NCBI RefSeq assembly: GCF_003855095.1
Contig: NZ_CP033972.1
Location: 1,860,001-1,924,000, forward strand
Direction: 5' to 3'
DNA length: 64,000 nucleotides
DNA from: Gordonia insulae
GTDB taxonomy: Bacteria > Actinomycetota > Actinomycetes > Mycobacteriales > Mycobacteriaceae
The notes below the pieces were generated by a model. It searched no databases, was not told the DNA's origin, and was given only the letters and a program-made list of their open reading frames with translations. A program made the translations under genes and the position numbers. Every line of letters begins with the position of its first letter. The stretch's first letter is position 1. Below are positions 8,964-17,884 of the stretch, in pieces.

Positions 8964-9797
8964 ATGAGCACGATCAGAACGGAAAGGCTCTCGGAGAACG
9001 TCGGCGCAAAGGTGCTCGACGTCGACGCCGACCGACTCAGCACCGACCCCGACCTGCCCACCGCGGTTGCCGAGGCGCTCGAGAAGTACGGGGTGCTGCT
9101 GTTCCCCGAACTCCACGCCACCGACGAGGCGATGGCCGGGTTCTGTGCCAGACTCGGCACGCTGATCGACTTCTCACATCGTCCCCCCGCGAACGAGAAG
9201 GTGATGGAGATCAGTTTCGATCCGTCCAACCCGAACGCGGAGTACCTGCGCAGCAACGAGTTCTGGCACATCGACGGACTGCTCGACGAGATCGCCCCCA
9301 AGACCTCGATACTCACGGCCCGGGTCACCTCCGCCGAGGGCGGGGAAACAGAATTCGCCAGTACCTACGCGGCCTACGACGAGCTGTCCGACGAGGAGCG
9401 GCAGCGCTTCGCCGAGTTGCGGGTCGTGCACACCTTCGATGCCGTTCAGCGCATGACCTACACCGACCCGACACCGGAACAGCTGGCCGACTGGGCCACC
9501 CGCACCGCTCGGGAACATCCGCTGGTCTGGGAGCACGATTCCGGACGCCGATCACTCGTCCTGGGCGCGACGGCATCGCACATCGTCGGCATGGACGTGG
9601 ACGAGGGCAAGGCGCTGCTCGCCGAGCTGCGCGACCGTGTCACCGGCCCCGGCAAGGTGTGCAGCCACAGCTGGACCGAGGGCGACACCGTGTTCTGGGA
9701 CAACACGGGTCTGGTCCATCGGGTACGCGAGTTCGACCGGGACAAGCCCCGGGTCATGCATCGACTCACGGTCGCCGGCGAGGAGAAGATCAAATGA
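8964..9797 (+). CDS. TauD/TfdA-family Fe(II)/2-oxoglutarate dioxygenase
   Basis: A 277-residue protein of the TauD/TfdA family. The iron-binding facial triad is visible as H102 and D104 ('WHIDG') and the distal H252, and R267 is in the expected place to hold 2-oxoglutarate. Family members hydroxylate an unactivated carbon, often next to a heteroatom, while decarboxylating 2-oxoglutarate to succinate. It begins 3 bp after the aldehyde dehydrogenase stop and overlaps the next SDR start by 4 bp (ATGA), so the genes are tightly coupled. It may be a second oxygenation step in the pathway; the substrate cannot be predicted. Confidence 0.85.
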   Translation: MSTIRTERLSENVGAKVLDVDADRLSTDPDLPTAVAEALEKYGVLLFPELHATDEAMAGFCARLGTLIDFSHRPPANEKVMEISFDPSNPNAEYLRSNEFWHIDGLLDEIAPKTSILTARVTSAEGGETEFASTYAAYDELSDEERQRFAELRVVHTFDAVQRMTYTDPTPEQLADWATRTAREHPLVWEHDSGRRSLVLGATASHIVGMDVDEGKALLAELRDRVTGPGKVCSHSWTEGDTVFWDNTGLVHRVREFDRDKPRVMHRLTVAGEEKIK

Positions 9798-10537
9798 GCG
9801 GACGCACAGCCATAGTCACCGGTGGCGCGTCCGGAATCGGTGGTGCCATCAGCGCGCGGCTGGCGTCCGGCAACGATCAGGTCGCGATCTTCGACATCAA
9901 CGGCGACGCCGCCGAGGCGGCCGCCCGGGCGATCGAGGATGCCGGTGGCAAGGCGATCGGCCTCGCCGTCGACGTGACCGACCGTGCTCAGATCGATGAC
10001 GGCGCCGAGCAGGTCCGCGCACGACTCGGCCGACCGACCGTGCTCGTCAACAGTGCCGGCGCCACGCTCGCCACCCCCTTCCTGGAGATCACTGCCGATA
10101 CCTGGAACCGTGCGCTCGCCATCAACCTCACCGGCACGTTCGACTGCTGCCAGGCCGTGCTCCCCGACATGCTCGAGGAGGGCTGGGGCCGCATCGTCAA
10201 CATCTCGTCGTCGAGCGTGCACAGCGGCTCGCCGGGATTGGCGGGATACGTCACCGCGAAGTCCGGGGTGGTCGGTCTGACAAAGGTTCTCGCGCTCGAG
10301 TTCGGGCGACGGGGAATCACCGTGAACACCATCCCGCCCGGCTTCATCGACACACCCATGCTGCGCAGGACCGTGGACTCGGGGATGGTCGACGTCGACA
10401 CCCAGATCGCGAAGACACCGGTCGGCAGAATCGGGCGACCCGAGGATGTCGCTGCCACATGCGCGTTCCTGGTCAGCGACGAAGCCGGGTACATCACCGG
10501 GCAGATCATCGGGGTCAACGGCGGGCGCAACACGTGA
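9794..10537 (+). CDS. SDR family oxidoreductase
   Basis: A 247-residue classical SDR with the glycine motif GGASGIG, the catalytic YVTAK and the terminal 'ITGQIIGVNGG' common to FabG-like enzymes. It starts within the stop of the dioxygenase gene (ATGA) and its own stop overlaps the GTG of the next gene (GTGA), so it sits in the middle of a translationally coupled trio. It may oxidise the alcohol made by the TauD-like enzyme. FabG-like SDRs are hard to tell apart by sequence, so a 3-oxoacyl reductase activity is an alternative, but the location argues against a housekeeping fatty-acid synthesis role. Confidence 0.84.
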   Translation: MSGRTAIVTGGASGIGGAISARLASGNDQVAIFDINGDAAEAAARAIEDAGGKAIGLAVDVTDRAQIDDGAEQVRARLGRPTVLVNSAGATLATPFLEITADTWNRALAINLTGTFDCCQAVLPDMLEEGWGRIVNISSSSVHSGSPGLAGYVTAKSGVVGLTKVLALEFGRRGITVNTIPPGFIDTPMLRRTVDSGMVDVDTQIAKTPVGRIGRPEDVAATCAFLVSDEAGYITGQIIGVNGGRNT

Positions 10538-11124
10538 CCGCGCGGATACCGCCGGCGTGCAGGGAGGACTGGTCTCCTCAGATGCGGGACTTCGTGGACG
10601 GGTTCCGGTCGTCGGTGAAAAGCGTCAGTCCCGATCACGAGCGGCAGGCCGGGGACAATCTGCTCGGCACGCTCGCCCGCTATCCGACCCTGGCGATGGC
10701 GTTCCTGACCTTCAACAAGCATCTGCTCGCCGGATCGGCATTGTCGGCGCGGCAACGGGAACTGCTGATCCTGCGGGTGGCGCACATCCGGCAGGCGGAC
10801 TACGAATGGGCCCAGCACGCGATCCTCGCCGCGCGTGCCGGGATGACCGCCGACGAGATCGAGAGGGTCGCCGAAGGTCCCGACGCGCCCGGGTGGACGC
10901 CGGATGAGCGCGCGCTTGTCGTCTCCGTCGACCAATTGCTGAACGCCGGCACCATCGGGGACGAGACGTGGGAGGTGCTCACCGCACAACTCGACGAGCA
11001 ACAACTGATGGACGTCGTCTTCACCGTCGGCTGCTATGCGATGCTGGCGATGTCGTTGCGTTGCTTCGGAATCGAACCCGAGCCGAGTTTGACCGCCCAT
11101 CTCCCCAGGGACCACGCCAGATAG
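10534..11124 (+). CDS. Carboxymuconolactone decarboxylase family protein
   Basis: A 196-residue, all-helical AhpD/CMD-like protein. The recognisable segment is 'ARQRELLILRVAH....DYEWAQH', which is the substrate-side helix pair of the carboxymuconolactone decarboxylase family. The CxxC of the peroxidase-type AhpD proteins is absent, so a peroxidase role is unlikely. The GTG at 10534 overlaps the preceding stop. Such proteins are common as last genes of actinobacterial catabolic operons and most have no proven reaction. It ends the plus-strand run; the next gene converges on it. Confidence 0.75.
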   Translation: MTARIPPACREDWSPQMRDFVDGFRSSVKSVSPDHERQAGDNLLGTLARYPTLAMAFLTFNKHLLAGSALSARQRELLILRVAHIRQADYEWAQHAILAARAGMTADEIERVAEGPDAPGWTPDERALVVSVDQLLNAGTIGDETWEVLTAQLDEQQLMDVVFTVGCYAMLAMSLRCFGIEPEPSLTAHLPRDHAR

Positions 11125-11154
11125 GCCGTCCGGGGCTCCACGAACTCTCTGCTG

Positions 11155-11916
11155 TCAGCGACCCCGGTAGCGGGGAGTTCGCTTCTGGGCGAACGCCGCC
11201 GGCCCCTCCTGGGCGTCGTCACTGCGATAGCAGTGCTCCGACGCCGCCCGCGCGGCCTGCAGGGCCGCGGACCGACCCATCTCCGTCGAGAGCATGACCG
11301 TCTCCCGCGCGGCGCGGACCGACAATGGCGCGCCGGCCAGGATCTCCCGAGCCAGTTCCATTGCCGTGCCCAGCACGTCTCCCGACTCGGCTATGCGATT
11401 GACCAACCCGATCTCGTAGGCACGCTGCGCCGTGATCGGCTTACCGGTCAGCAGGATCTCCATCATGATGCGCTGCGGGATCATGTGGATCAGCGGCGAT
11501 GCCCACGGTGAGCTCCTGCCGACCTTCACCTCGGTCACCGCGAACTTCGCCCGGCTGTCGGCGACGCAGAGGTCGCACGCCTGGGCGATCATCCAGCCGC
11601 CGGCGAATGCGGCACCATTGACCGCCGCGATGGTCGGCTTGGTCAACTGCACCGTGTCGTAGGGCAGGGCGAACATGTTCCGAGGTGGCACCTGCATCCC
11701 GGTCGCCACCATCTCCTTGAGATCTCCACCGGCGCAGAACGTCTCCCCGGTTCCCGTGAGAACGGCAACGCGCAGTCCATCGGTGTGCTCGAATCGATCC
11801 CACGCCTGCGCCAGTCCGTCCCGGACGTCCTCGGACAGGCAGTTCCGGGAATCCGGCCGGTTCAGCGTGATGATCGCGATCTCGTCGTCGACATCGAACA
11901 GGACGGCGTCACTCAC
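11155..11916 (-). CDS. Enoyl-CoA hydratase/isomerase family protein
   Basis: A 253-residue crotonase-fold protein. The CoA-binding/oxyanion segments are seen as 'CAGGDLKEM' and 'AAVNGAAFAGGW'. Crotonases hydrate enoyl-CoA, isomerise double bonds or open rings by retro-Claisen cleavage. The second usual glutamate region reads 'VKVGRSSPWASPL', which is not the standard hydratase 'E..LG..P..GG', so a simple enoyl-CoA hydration is not certain. It is the third gene of a minus-strand set that starts at 14413 and is only 4 bp from the CoA-transferase-like gene, so they probably act on the same CoA ester. Confidence 0.82.
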   Translation of the reverse strand: MSDAVLFDVDDEIAIITLNRPDSRNCLSEDVRDGLAQAWDRFEHTDGLRVAVLTGTGETFCAGGDLKEMVATGMQVPPRNMFALPYDTVQLTKPTIAAVNGAAFAGGWMIAQACDLCVADSRAKFAVTEVKVGRSSPWASPLIHMIPQRIMMEILLTGKPITAQRAYEIGLVNRIAESGDVLGTAMELAREILAGAPLSVRAARETVMLSTEMGRSAALQAARAASEHCYRSDDAQEGPAAFAQKRTPRYRGR

Positions 11917-11920
11917 TGGC

Positions 11921-13192
11921 TTAGTACCTCCGCTGCTGGATCGGATGGGCCGCCCGCGCCAGGTCCTCCTGGAAGTCGGGGTGGGCGATGGCGATCAGGC
12001 GACGGGTTCGTTCGGCGATGCTGGAGCCTCTGAGCTCGGCCGCACCGAACTCGGTGACCACCACGTCGACCTCGCTGCGCGCGGTCGTCACCGGACCAGA
12101 CAGCGTCGAGGTGATCCGACTGACGGTGCCGCCCTTCGCGGTCGACGGGAGGGCCACTATCGAATGCCCACCGCGCGACCGCGCGCCGGCCCTCACGAAG
12201 TCGACCTGTCCGCCGGTGCCCCCGACGTAGGTCGAGCCGCTCTGCTCCGCGTTCACCTGTCCGGTGAGGTCGACCTCGACAGCGGAGTTGATCGTCACGA
12301 GCTTGTCGAGCCGGCCCATCACCCCGGCATCATGGGTGTACGACGTCGCGCACATCCGCATATCCGGGTTCCGGTGCGCGAAGTCGTAGAGGCGCTGCGT
12401 ACCGATCAGTGCACCGGTGACGGTCACTCCCGGATCGATCCGCTTGCGCGCGTTGGTTACCGCACCCGCCTCGACCAGGTCGACCAACCCGTCGCCGACC
12501 ATGCCGGAATGCACGCCGAGGTCCGTACGGTCGACGAGCAGTTGCAGCATCGCGTCGGGCACCGCGCCGACACCCATCTGGATGACCGAACCGTCCTCGA
12601 TGTAGGCGGCCGCGAACCCGGCGATGGCACGATCGGTGTCCCCGATCCTCGCCGGACTGACCTGGATCGGCGGGCGCGAAACGTGCACCATGTGATCGAT
12701 CTGCGACGCGGGCAGGAGCTCACCGAGCGTGTAGGGCACCTGATCGTTGACCTCGGCGATGACGACCCGTGCCGTCGTGACTGCTGCCCGCACGTAGTCG
12801 CTGATCAGCCCGAAGCTGTGGTCGCCGTTGGCATCTGCCGGGCTCACCTGGACGAAGGCCACGTCGCACGGCAGGTGCCCCGTGACGATCATCGGTGCCA
12901 CCTGACCGACGTGACACGGGATGATGTCCAACACGTGGTCCTTGGTCATCGATCGCAGGGTGCCGATCGCGCCCATGCTCGACAACCGTACGGCCCCCGC
13001 TGACGCCGGGGTCAGGGTGCCGGAGAAGCTGGTCGCGACAAAGGCGCGCAGACCGCCGATGTCGGCGCCCTGCGCGACGAGCGCTTCGAGCAGCGTGGTC
13101 GGCTCACCGCACGCCTGGCCGATCACGATGTTGTCACCCGGACGCAGCAACATCGACAGATCGACACTCTGGGAGGGGGTTTCGACCGTCAC
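11921..13192 (-). CDS. Acetyl-CoA hydrolase/4-hydroxybutyrate CoA-transferase family protein lacking catalytic Glu
   Basis: A 423-residue protein that follows the 4-hydroxybutyrate CoA-transferase family end to end: 'IQMGVGAVPDAML' near 204, 'INSAVEVDLTGQVN' in the middle, the glycine-rich oxyanion loop 'GGTGGQVDF', then 'ALPSTAKGGTVSRI' and 'IAHPDFQ'. The family's catalytic glutamate, in the motif LG(I/V)H(S/T)EM, is replaced by glycine at residue 230 (LGVHSGM). Without that residue the usual glutamyl-CoA exchange should not work. The CoA-transferase-fold IpdAB proteins of steroid catabolism also lack it and hydrolyse a C-C bond, so a ring-opening hydrolase is a reasonable alternative. It lies between an enoyl-CoA hydratase and a CaiB-type transferase. 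Confidence 0.8.
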   Translation of the reverse strand: MTVETPSQSVDLSMLLRPGDNIVIGQACGEPTTLLEALVAQGADIGGLRAFVATSFSGTLTPASAGAVRLSSMGAIGTLRSMTKDHVLDIIPCHVGQVAPMIVTGHLPCDVAFVQVSPADANGDHSFGLISDYVRAAVTTARVVIAEVNDQVPYTLGELLPASQIDHMVHVSRPPIQVSPARIGDTDRAIAGFAAAYIEDGSVIQMGVGAVPDAMLQLLVDRTDLGVHSGMVGDGLVDLVEAGAVTNARKRIDPGVTVTGALIGTQRLYDFAHRNPDMRMCATSYTHDAGVMGRLDKLVTINSAVEVDLTGQVNAEQSGSTYVGGTGGQVDFVRAGARSRGGHSIVALPSTAKGGTVSRITSTLSGPVTTARSEVDVVVTEFGAAELRGSSIAERTRRLIAIAHPDFQEDLARAAHPIQQRRY

Positions 13193-13237
13193 GCGAGGTG
13201 CTCCGCCGAGGGCGTGGACGCCGAATGTGTGCCCATC

Positions 13238-14413
13238 TCAATCACGCTCTCGGCCACCGTTTACCTCTCGCGCTCGCAGCCGCATCTCGTCGAGCACCTC
13301 CTCGGTGTCGCCGCCCAGCCGGGGAGCCGGACCCGCCACCCGACCCGGAGTGCGTGAGAACCAGGCCGGAGTCCCGGGGAAACGCACTGTCCCGTTGGGG
13401 GTTTCCACATCTTCGAAGAGGCCGACGGCGTTCAGGTGGTCGTTGTGGAACAGGTCGTCGAGACTGTTGACCGGCGCGGCCGGGATGTCCAGCGAACGCA
13501 GCAGATCCAGCCATTCCTGTGTGGTTCGTTCGGCGAACGTCTCGCCCAGCAACGCGTAGACGGTGTCGATCCGGGCGGCCCGCTGCGCGAGAGTCGCGAA
13601 ATGATCACCGGCCCACGGTGGATTGACCGCCTCGACGAACACCGACCACTGCTTGTCGTTGTAGACGAGGGCCGAGATGTGGCCGTCCTTGGTGCGATAC
13701 GGCTTTCGATTCGGCGATACGGCCCGGGGATACGCGGCCGGACCGAGCGGCGGATCGAACATCGCGCCGTTGGCATGCTCGACGAGCATGAATGCCGCCA
13801 TCGTCTCGAACATGCTCACCTCGACCTCCTGCCCGTCACCGGTCCGCTCGCGATGGAAGAGCGCCATCATCGTCGCGTACAGCGCCGTCATGCCGGCGAC
13901 CTTGTCGGCCATGATGGTCCCGACGTAGCCGGCCTCCCCGGTGAGTTGCTCCTGAACGAACGGCAGGCCGCATTCCGCCTGGATGGTGTCGTCGTAAGCG
14001 GTTCGGTCCGCGTCGGGGCCGCGACGCCCATAGCCGTAGCAGTTGGTGTAGACGATCGACGGATTGATCGCGGCGACCTCGTCGTAGGCGAACCCGAGCC
14101 GCGCGATCGCCGACCCACGCATCGAGTGGATGAACACATCGGCGTCGGCGATCAGTCCACGCAGCGCGGACCGGCCGGCGTCAGAGCGTAGATCCAGTAC
14201 CGCACTGCGCTTCCCGCGGTTCACGTTCACGAACACGCCCGCCATGCCCGGCTCCGGACCCACCGAGATGTAGCGGGTGTTGTCACCCGCGGGTGGCTCG
14301 ATCTTGACCACATCGGCGCCCATGTCAGCCATGATCTGGGTGCAATACGGACCCATGACCATGGCCGTCAGATCGACCACGCGAACCCCACAGAGGGGAC
14401 CTGTGTGCTTCAT
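13238..14413 (-). CDS. CaiB/BaiF-type (family III) CoA-transferase
   Basis: A 391-residue family III CoA-transferase. The N-terminal 'GVRVVDLTAMVMGPYCTQ' and 'GADVVKIEPPAGD' and the following 'NRGKRSAVLDL' are diagnostic. Such enzymes move CoA from one thioester to a free acid, or act as racemases of alpha-methylacyl-CoA. The ATG at 14413 was chosen because it places the signature at the usual position; two earlier in-frame starts add only basic, low-complexity residues. It heads a minus-strand unit with the next two genes and shares a divergent control region, with the 14-bp palindrome at 14482-14495, with the acyl-CoA synthetase gene. Confidence 0.87.
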   Translation of the reverse strand: MKHTGPLCGVRVVDLTAMVMGPYCTQIMADMGADVVKIEPPAGDNTRYISVGPEPGMAGVFVNVNRGKRSAVLDLRSDAGRSALRGLIADADVFIHSMRGSAIARLGFAYDEVAAINPSIVYTNCYGYGRRGPDADRTAYDDTIQAECGLPFVQEQLTGEAGYVGTIMADKVAGMTALYATMMALFHRERTGDGQEVEVSMFETMAAFMLVEHANGAMFDPPLGPAAYPRAVSPNRKPYRTKDGHISALVYNDKQWSVFVEAVNPPWAGDHFATLAQRAARIDTVYALLGETFAERTTQEWLDLLRSLDIPAAPVNSLDDLFHNDHLNAVGLFEDVETPNGTVRFPGTPAWFSRTPGRVAGPAPRLGGDTEEVLDEMRLRAREVNGGRERD

Positions 14414-14481
14414 CCGCCCTCGATCCCGCATGCCGCGGCATCGTGTTCGCCTGCCATCACCGGACACAAGCTATCAGATCA

Positions 14482-14495
14482 ATCCTTACAAGGAT
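14482..14495. promoter_or_regulatory. Palindromic operator, copy 1 of 3
   Basis: The sequence ATCCTTACAAGGAT is a perfect 6+6 bp inverted repeat around AC. It lies in the divergent region between the CaiB-type gene (69 bp away) and the acyl-CoA synthetase gene (17 bp away). Nearly the same palindrome recurs at 16818 and 26427, each time just before a gene of this cluster. The GntR-type protein at 26510 is the candidate binder. Confidence 0.65.
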
Positions 14496-14512
14496 AGTGG
14501 TATTAGTAGCGG

Positions 14513-16012
14513 GTGGAGAATTTCAAGACGATAGGCACCGTGCTGGACCCGACCCTCTCGTCGAGGCCTGATTCCCCGGCCGTCGAGGCTGCATCCGGCG
14601 TGTGGTCGTACGCCGAGCTCGATCAGCAGGCGCGTCGGGCCGCCGGCGCACTCTGGGCACTCGGGGTACGCCCCGGCGACCGAGTCGCGGCCTGTCTGCC
14701 CAACGATCTCGACATCGTCGCGGCATTCCATGGCACACAACGTATCGGCGCCATCTGGGCCGGCATCGGGGAGGCGTTGACGGAGGACGAGCAGCAGGGC
14801 GTTCACGACCTCGTCGAGCCGTCGGTGACGTTGGCCGGCACCCGCTGTCGGGTCACGTCGGCAGGACGCGTCGATCCGGCACGATGGTCCGACCTCCTGG
14901 CCGGTGACGAGAACGCGCCCGCCGTCGACGTCGACATCGACGCACCCGCGGGCATCGCGTTCACCAGCGGGACGTCGGGGCGCCCCAAGGCCGTGGTGCA
15001 CAGCCAGCGCAACATGCTGCTGCCCGGGGCGGCGCTCGGTGCCGACCGCGGCTGGGGGCCGGGCCTTCGCAAGGGCGACAGCTTCCCGCTCACGATCCTC
15101 AACCTCATGGTGCTGTCGACGCTGCTGACCGCCCAGTGCGGGGGTTGCGCGGTCGTGATGGACCGCCGCGACGTCGACGGCGTCGTCGAGTGGATCACCA
15201 GCCGAGCGGTGACCGTATGGAACGGTGCGCCGGCCCAGCTCTACGACCTCGCCCGTCGACCGGAGGTCGACCTCGGTGCGCTCGTCGAGGTCTGGAGCGG
15301 CGGCAGTGACACCTCCGATGAGCTGCGCCGCGATTTCGCCGCGGCGCATGGCATCGTGCCGCGCGCCACGTACGGACTCACCGAGGCACCGACCGTCGTG
15401 GCGATCGACCCACGGGGCAACGAGTGGCGCACCGGCGCGAGTGGTCGGGTGCTGGCCCATTTCGATGTCGCGGCCTATGACGACGACGGACGGCGCCTAC
15501 CCGCAGGAGAGCTCGGCGAGCTGAGATTGTCGGGCCGCTCCGACGGTCCGTGGGCAGGTGCGTGGCGGCCGATGCTCGGCCATTGGGAGCGTGACGGCCT
15601 GCAGCCTGCCGGTCCCGGGCCAATGGCCACCGGCGACGTCGGAACGGTCGACGACGAGGGCTGGCTCACCGTCCTGGACCGAAAGAAACTGGTCATCATC
15701 AGGGGCGGCGCCAACGTGTACCCGCTCGAGGTGGAACGCATCATCGGCGCCGATCCCGATGTCGCGCGGGTCGCCGTCTACCCGGTTCCCGACGATCGCC
15801 TCGGCCAGCGCGTGGCGGCGGTCGTCGAGAGCACAGGCCGACCCGTCGATTTCGAGGCGCTCGCGGAACGGTGCCGAAAGGCGCTCTCCCCCTATAAGGT
15901 TCCGGAGATCTGGACCCTGGTCGATGAGCTCCCCGTGAACGCCATGGGCAAGGTGCGGCGAACCGAGCTCGCCGATCTCGTCGCCGCATCGACGGCGCGA
16001 GGCCCGGCGTGA
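14513..16012 (+). CDS. Acyl-CoA synthetase (AMP-binding, class I adenylate-forming)
   Basis: A 499-residue adenylate-forming enzyme. The P-loop-like motif 'FTSGTSGRPKAVVHS', the hinge region 'GDVGTVDDEGWLTVLDRKK' and the C-terminal catalytic lysine in 'NAMGKVRR' are all present. It should activate a carboxylic acid to the acyl-AMP and then the CoA thioester. The GTG at 14513 gives a natural N-terminus but lacks a clear ribosome-binding site; the short distance from the operator could mean a leaderless or nearly leaderless message. It overlaps the following SDR gene by 4 bp. The cluster has a second synthetase at 19133, so the two may activate different acids of the pathway. Confidence 0.87.
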   Translation: MENFKTIGTVLDPTLSSRPDSPAVEAASGVWSYAELDQQARRAAGALWALGVRPGDRVAACLPNDLDIVAAFHGTQRIGAIWAGIGEALTEDEQQGVHDLVEPSVTLAGTRCRVTSAGRVDPARWSDLLAGDENAPAVDVDIDAPAGIAFTSGTSGRPKAVVHSQRNMLLPGAALGADRGWGPGLRKGDSFPLTILNLMVLSTLLTAQCGGCAVVMDRRDVDGVVEWITSRAVTVWNGAPAQLYDLARRPEVDLGALVEVWSGGSDTSDELRRDFAAAHGIVPRATYGLTEAPTVVAIDPRGNEWRTGASGRVLAHFDVAAYDDDGRRLPAGELGELRLSGRSDGPWAGAWRPMLGHWERDGLQPAGPGPMATGDVGTVDDEGWLTVLDRKKLVIIRGGANVYPLEVERIIGADPDVARVAVYPVPDDRLGQRVAAVVESTGRPVDFEALAERCRKALSPYKVPEIWTLVDELPVNAMGKVRRTELADLVAASTARGPA

Positions 16013-16788
16013 GCGTCGATCGGGGTCTACCTGCCGCCGAGATGTTCGGCCTCGACGGCCGGGTGGCCATCGTGACCGGGGCATCCTCGGGACTCGGCGT
16101 CGCCGTGGCAGAGACGCTGGCCTCTGCCGGGGCGCGGGTGGCGGTGGTGGCCCGTCGTCGAGAACGGCTCGCGGAGATCGCCGCGAGAGTGGACGGGCTC
16201 GCCGTCACCTGCGACCTGTCCGACCTCGACCAGGTGGGCGACATCGTGCCGCAGGTGATCGACGGCCTCGGTCCACCGGAGATCGTCGTCAACGCCGCCG
16301 GCACCATGTTCACCGAGGAACGGGCGGAGTCCGAGCCGATCGACGCGATCCGTTCCACCATGTCCCTCAATCTGATGGCGCCGCTCGTGCTCGCGCAGAG
16401 CGTCTTTCCGCACATGCGTGACGTCGGACGGGGATCGGTCATCAACATCTCATCGATCAGCGGCCGGGTCGGCATTCCGGGCATACCGCAGGCCTCCTAT
16501 GCGGCGAGCAAGGCCGGACTCTCCGGCCTGACGACCGAGTTGGCCGTGCAGTGGGCGAGGCACTCGATCCGGGTGAACACGGTGGCGCCCGGCTTCTTTC
16601 GCAGCGAGATCACCGAGCCGCTGTACACCGCCGAGCGTGCCGCCGAGTACCTCCGCCGCAACACCCCGCTACCGATGCAGGGAACCGCGCAGGACATCGT
16701 CGGAGCGGTCCTCTGGCTGGCCGGCGACGCCGGCGCCTACGTCACCGGCCAGACCATCGTCGTCGATGGCGGGTGGACCGCACGATGA
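16009..16788 (+). CDS. SDR family oxidoreductase
   Basis: A 259-residue classical SDR. Motifs: GASSGLG at the N-terminus, the 'NAAG' structural motif, the catalytic YAASK and the terminal 'ITGQ'-like 'VTGQTIVVDGG'. The GTG start overlaps the stop of the acyl-CoA synthetase gene (GTGA), so the two are co-translated. In this context a hydroxyacyl-CoA dehydrogenase role within the beta-oxidation-like part of the pathway is plausible, but the sequence alone does not decide between acyl-CoA and free alcohol substrates. Confidence 0.83.
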   Translation: MSVDRGLPAAEMFGLDGRVAIVTGASSGLGVAVAETLASAGARVAVVARRRERLAEIAARVDGLAVTCDLSDLDQVGDIVPQVIDGLGPPEIVVNAAGTMFTEERAESEPIDAIRSTMSLNLMAPLVLAQSVFPHMRDVGRGSVINISSISGRVGIPGIPQASYAASKAGLSGLTTELAVQWARHSIRVNTVAPGFFRSEITEPLYTAERAAEYLRRNTPLPMQGTAQDIVGAVLWLAGDAGAYVTGQTIVVDGGWTAR

Positions 16789-16817
16789 TCGGACGGGCTT
16801 AACCATCAAGTATTGCT

Positions 16818-16831
16818 ATCCTTGTGAGGAT
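16818..16831. promoter_or_regulatory. Palindromic operator, copy 2 of 3
   Basis: ATCCTTGTGAGGAT, one mismatch from a perfect 6+6 bp palindrome, lies 49 bp upstream of the AcuI-like gene. Similarity to the copy at 26427 (read on the minus strand) extends beyond the palindrome: both share 'caagtatt' just upstream and 'aggattga' followed by 'gtaa' downstream, which suggests that a promoter is embedded with the operator. Confidence 0.65.
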
Positions 16832-16880
16832 TGACGTAACGTCGGCTGCAACGACATCTCTCCCTTGGGAAGGAACGGCT

Positions 16881-17870
16881 TTGCAGAAGTTTTCGGCTGT
16901 TGTCATCGAGAAAGGCGAGGCCGGACAGTCGGTCTCGGTCCAGAACCTGGAGACGTCCGACCTCCCCGCGGGCGACGTCGAGATCGAGGTGGACTATTCG
17001 TCGCTGAACTTCAAGGACGCGCTCGCCATCACCGGGAGTTCACCGGTGGTGCGTGCGTTTCCGATGGTGCCCGGCATCGACCTCGCCGGCACCGTCGTCG
17101 AGAGTTCGCACGCGGAATGGAGGACGGGTGACCGTGTGCTACTCAACGGTTGGGGTGTCGGCGAAAAGCATTGGGGCGGTTTCGCTCAGCGCGCCCGGCT
17201 CGACGGCGACTGGTTGATCCCCGTCCCGGCCGGGTTCACCTCGCGACAGGCCATGGCGATCGGCACCGCCGGTTACACCGCCGCTCTGTGCGTCGACGCG
17301 CTGCTCGACGGGGGTGTGACGCCCGATCAGGGCGAGGTTCTCGTCACGGGTGCGACCGGTGGCGTGGGCAGTGTGGCGATCGCCCTGCTGACCAAGGCCG
17401 GGTTCTCGGTCGCCGCATCGACCGGGAAGACCTCCGAATCCGCTTACCTCGAGCAGTTGGGCGCGACCACGATCGTGGACCGCGCCGAGCTGGCCGACAA
17501 GGGCAAGCCGCTACAGAAGGAACGCTGGGCAGGTGTCGTCGACTCGGTCGGCAGCCACACCCTGGCCAACGCGTGTGCTCAGACCCGCTACGGCGGCGCG
17601 GTCGCGGCATGCGGTCTGGCCCAGGGCATGGACTTCCCGGCCTCGGTCGCACCCTTCATCCTGCGCGGCGTGTCCCTGCTGGGTGTCGACAGCGTGATGG
17701 CACCCAAGCCGCGGCGGATCACCGCCTGGGATCGGCTGGTCCGCGACCTGGACACGGATGCGTTGGAGTCGATCGCGCGCGAGGTCTCCCTGCGGGAGTC
17801 GATCGCCGCCGCCAGGGAACTCATGGACGGGACGGTCCGCGGCCGGATCGTCGTCGACGTCAATCGATGA
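16881..17870 (+). CDS. Acryloyl-CoA reductase-like MDR dehydrogenase (YhdH/AcuI family)
   Basis: A 329-residue zinc-free medium-chain dehydrogenase. The N-terminal '[13 protein letters not shown]' and 'PGIDLAGTV' and the nucleotide-binding '[13 protein letters not shown]' identify the YhdH/AcuI group, whose characterised members reduce acryloyl-CoA to propionyl-CoA with NADPH. The TTG at 16881 is preferred because 'gggaaggaa' lies 6 bp upstream and the start aligns with that family. It may reduce a short or branched enoyl-CoA produced late in the pathway. It is the first gene of a unit continuing with the MaoC-like and second synthetase genes, behind the operator at 16818. Confidence 0.85.
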   Translation: MQKFSAVVIEKGEAGQSVSVQNLETSDLPAGDVEIEVDYSSLNFKDALAITGSSPVVRAFPMVPGIDLAGTVVESSHAEWRTGDRVLLNGWGVGEKHWGGFAQRARLDGDWLIPVPAGFTSRQAMAIGTAGYTAALCVDALLDGGVTPDQGEVLVTGATGGVGSVAIALLTKAGFSVAASTGKTSESAYLEQLGATTIVDRAELADKGKPLQKERWAGVVDSVGSHTLANACAQTRYGGAVAACGLAQGMDFPASVAPFILRGVSLLGVDSVMAPKPRRITAWDRLVRDLDTDALESIAREVSLRESIAAARELMDGTVRGRIVVDVNR

Positions 17871-17884
17871 AGCGGGAGCATACG

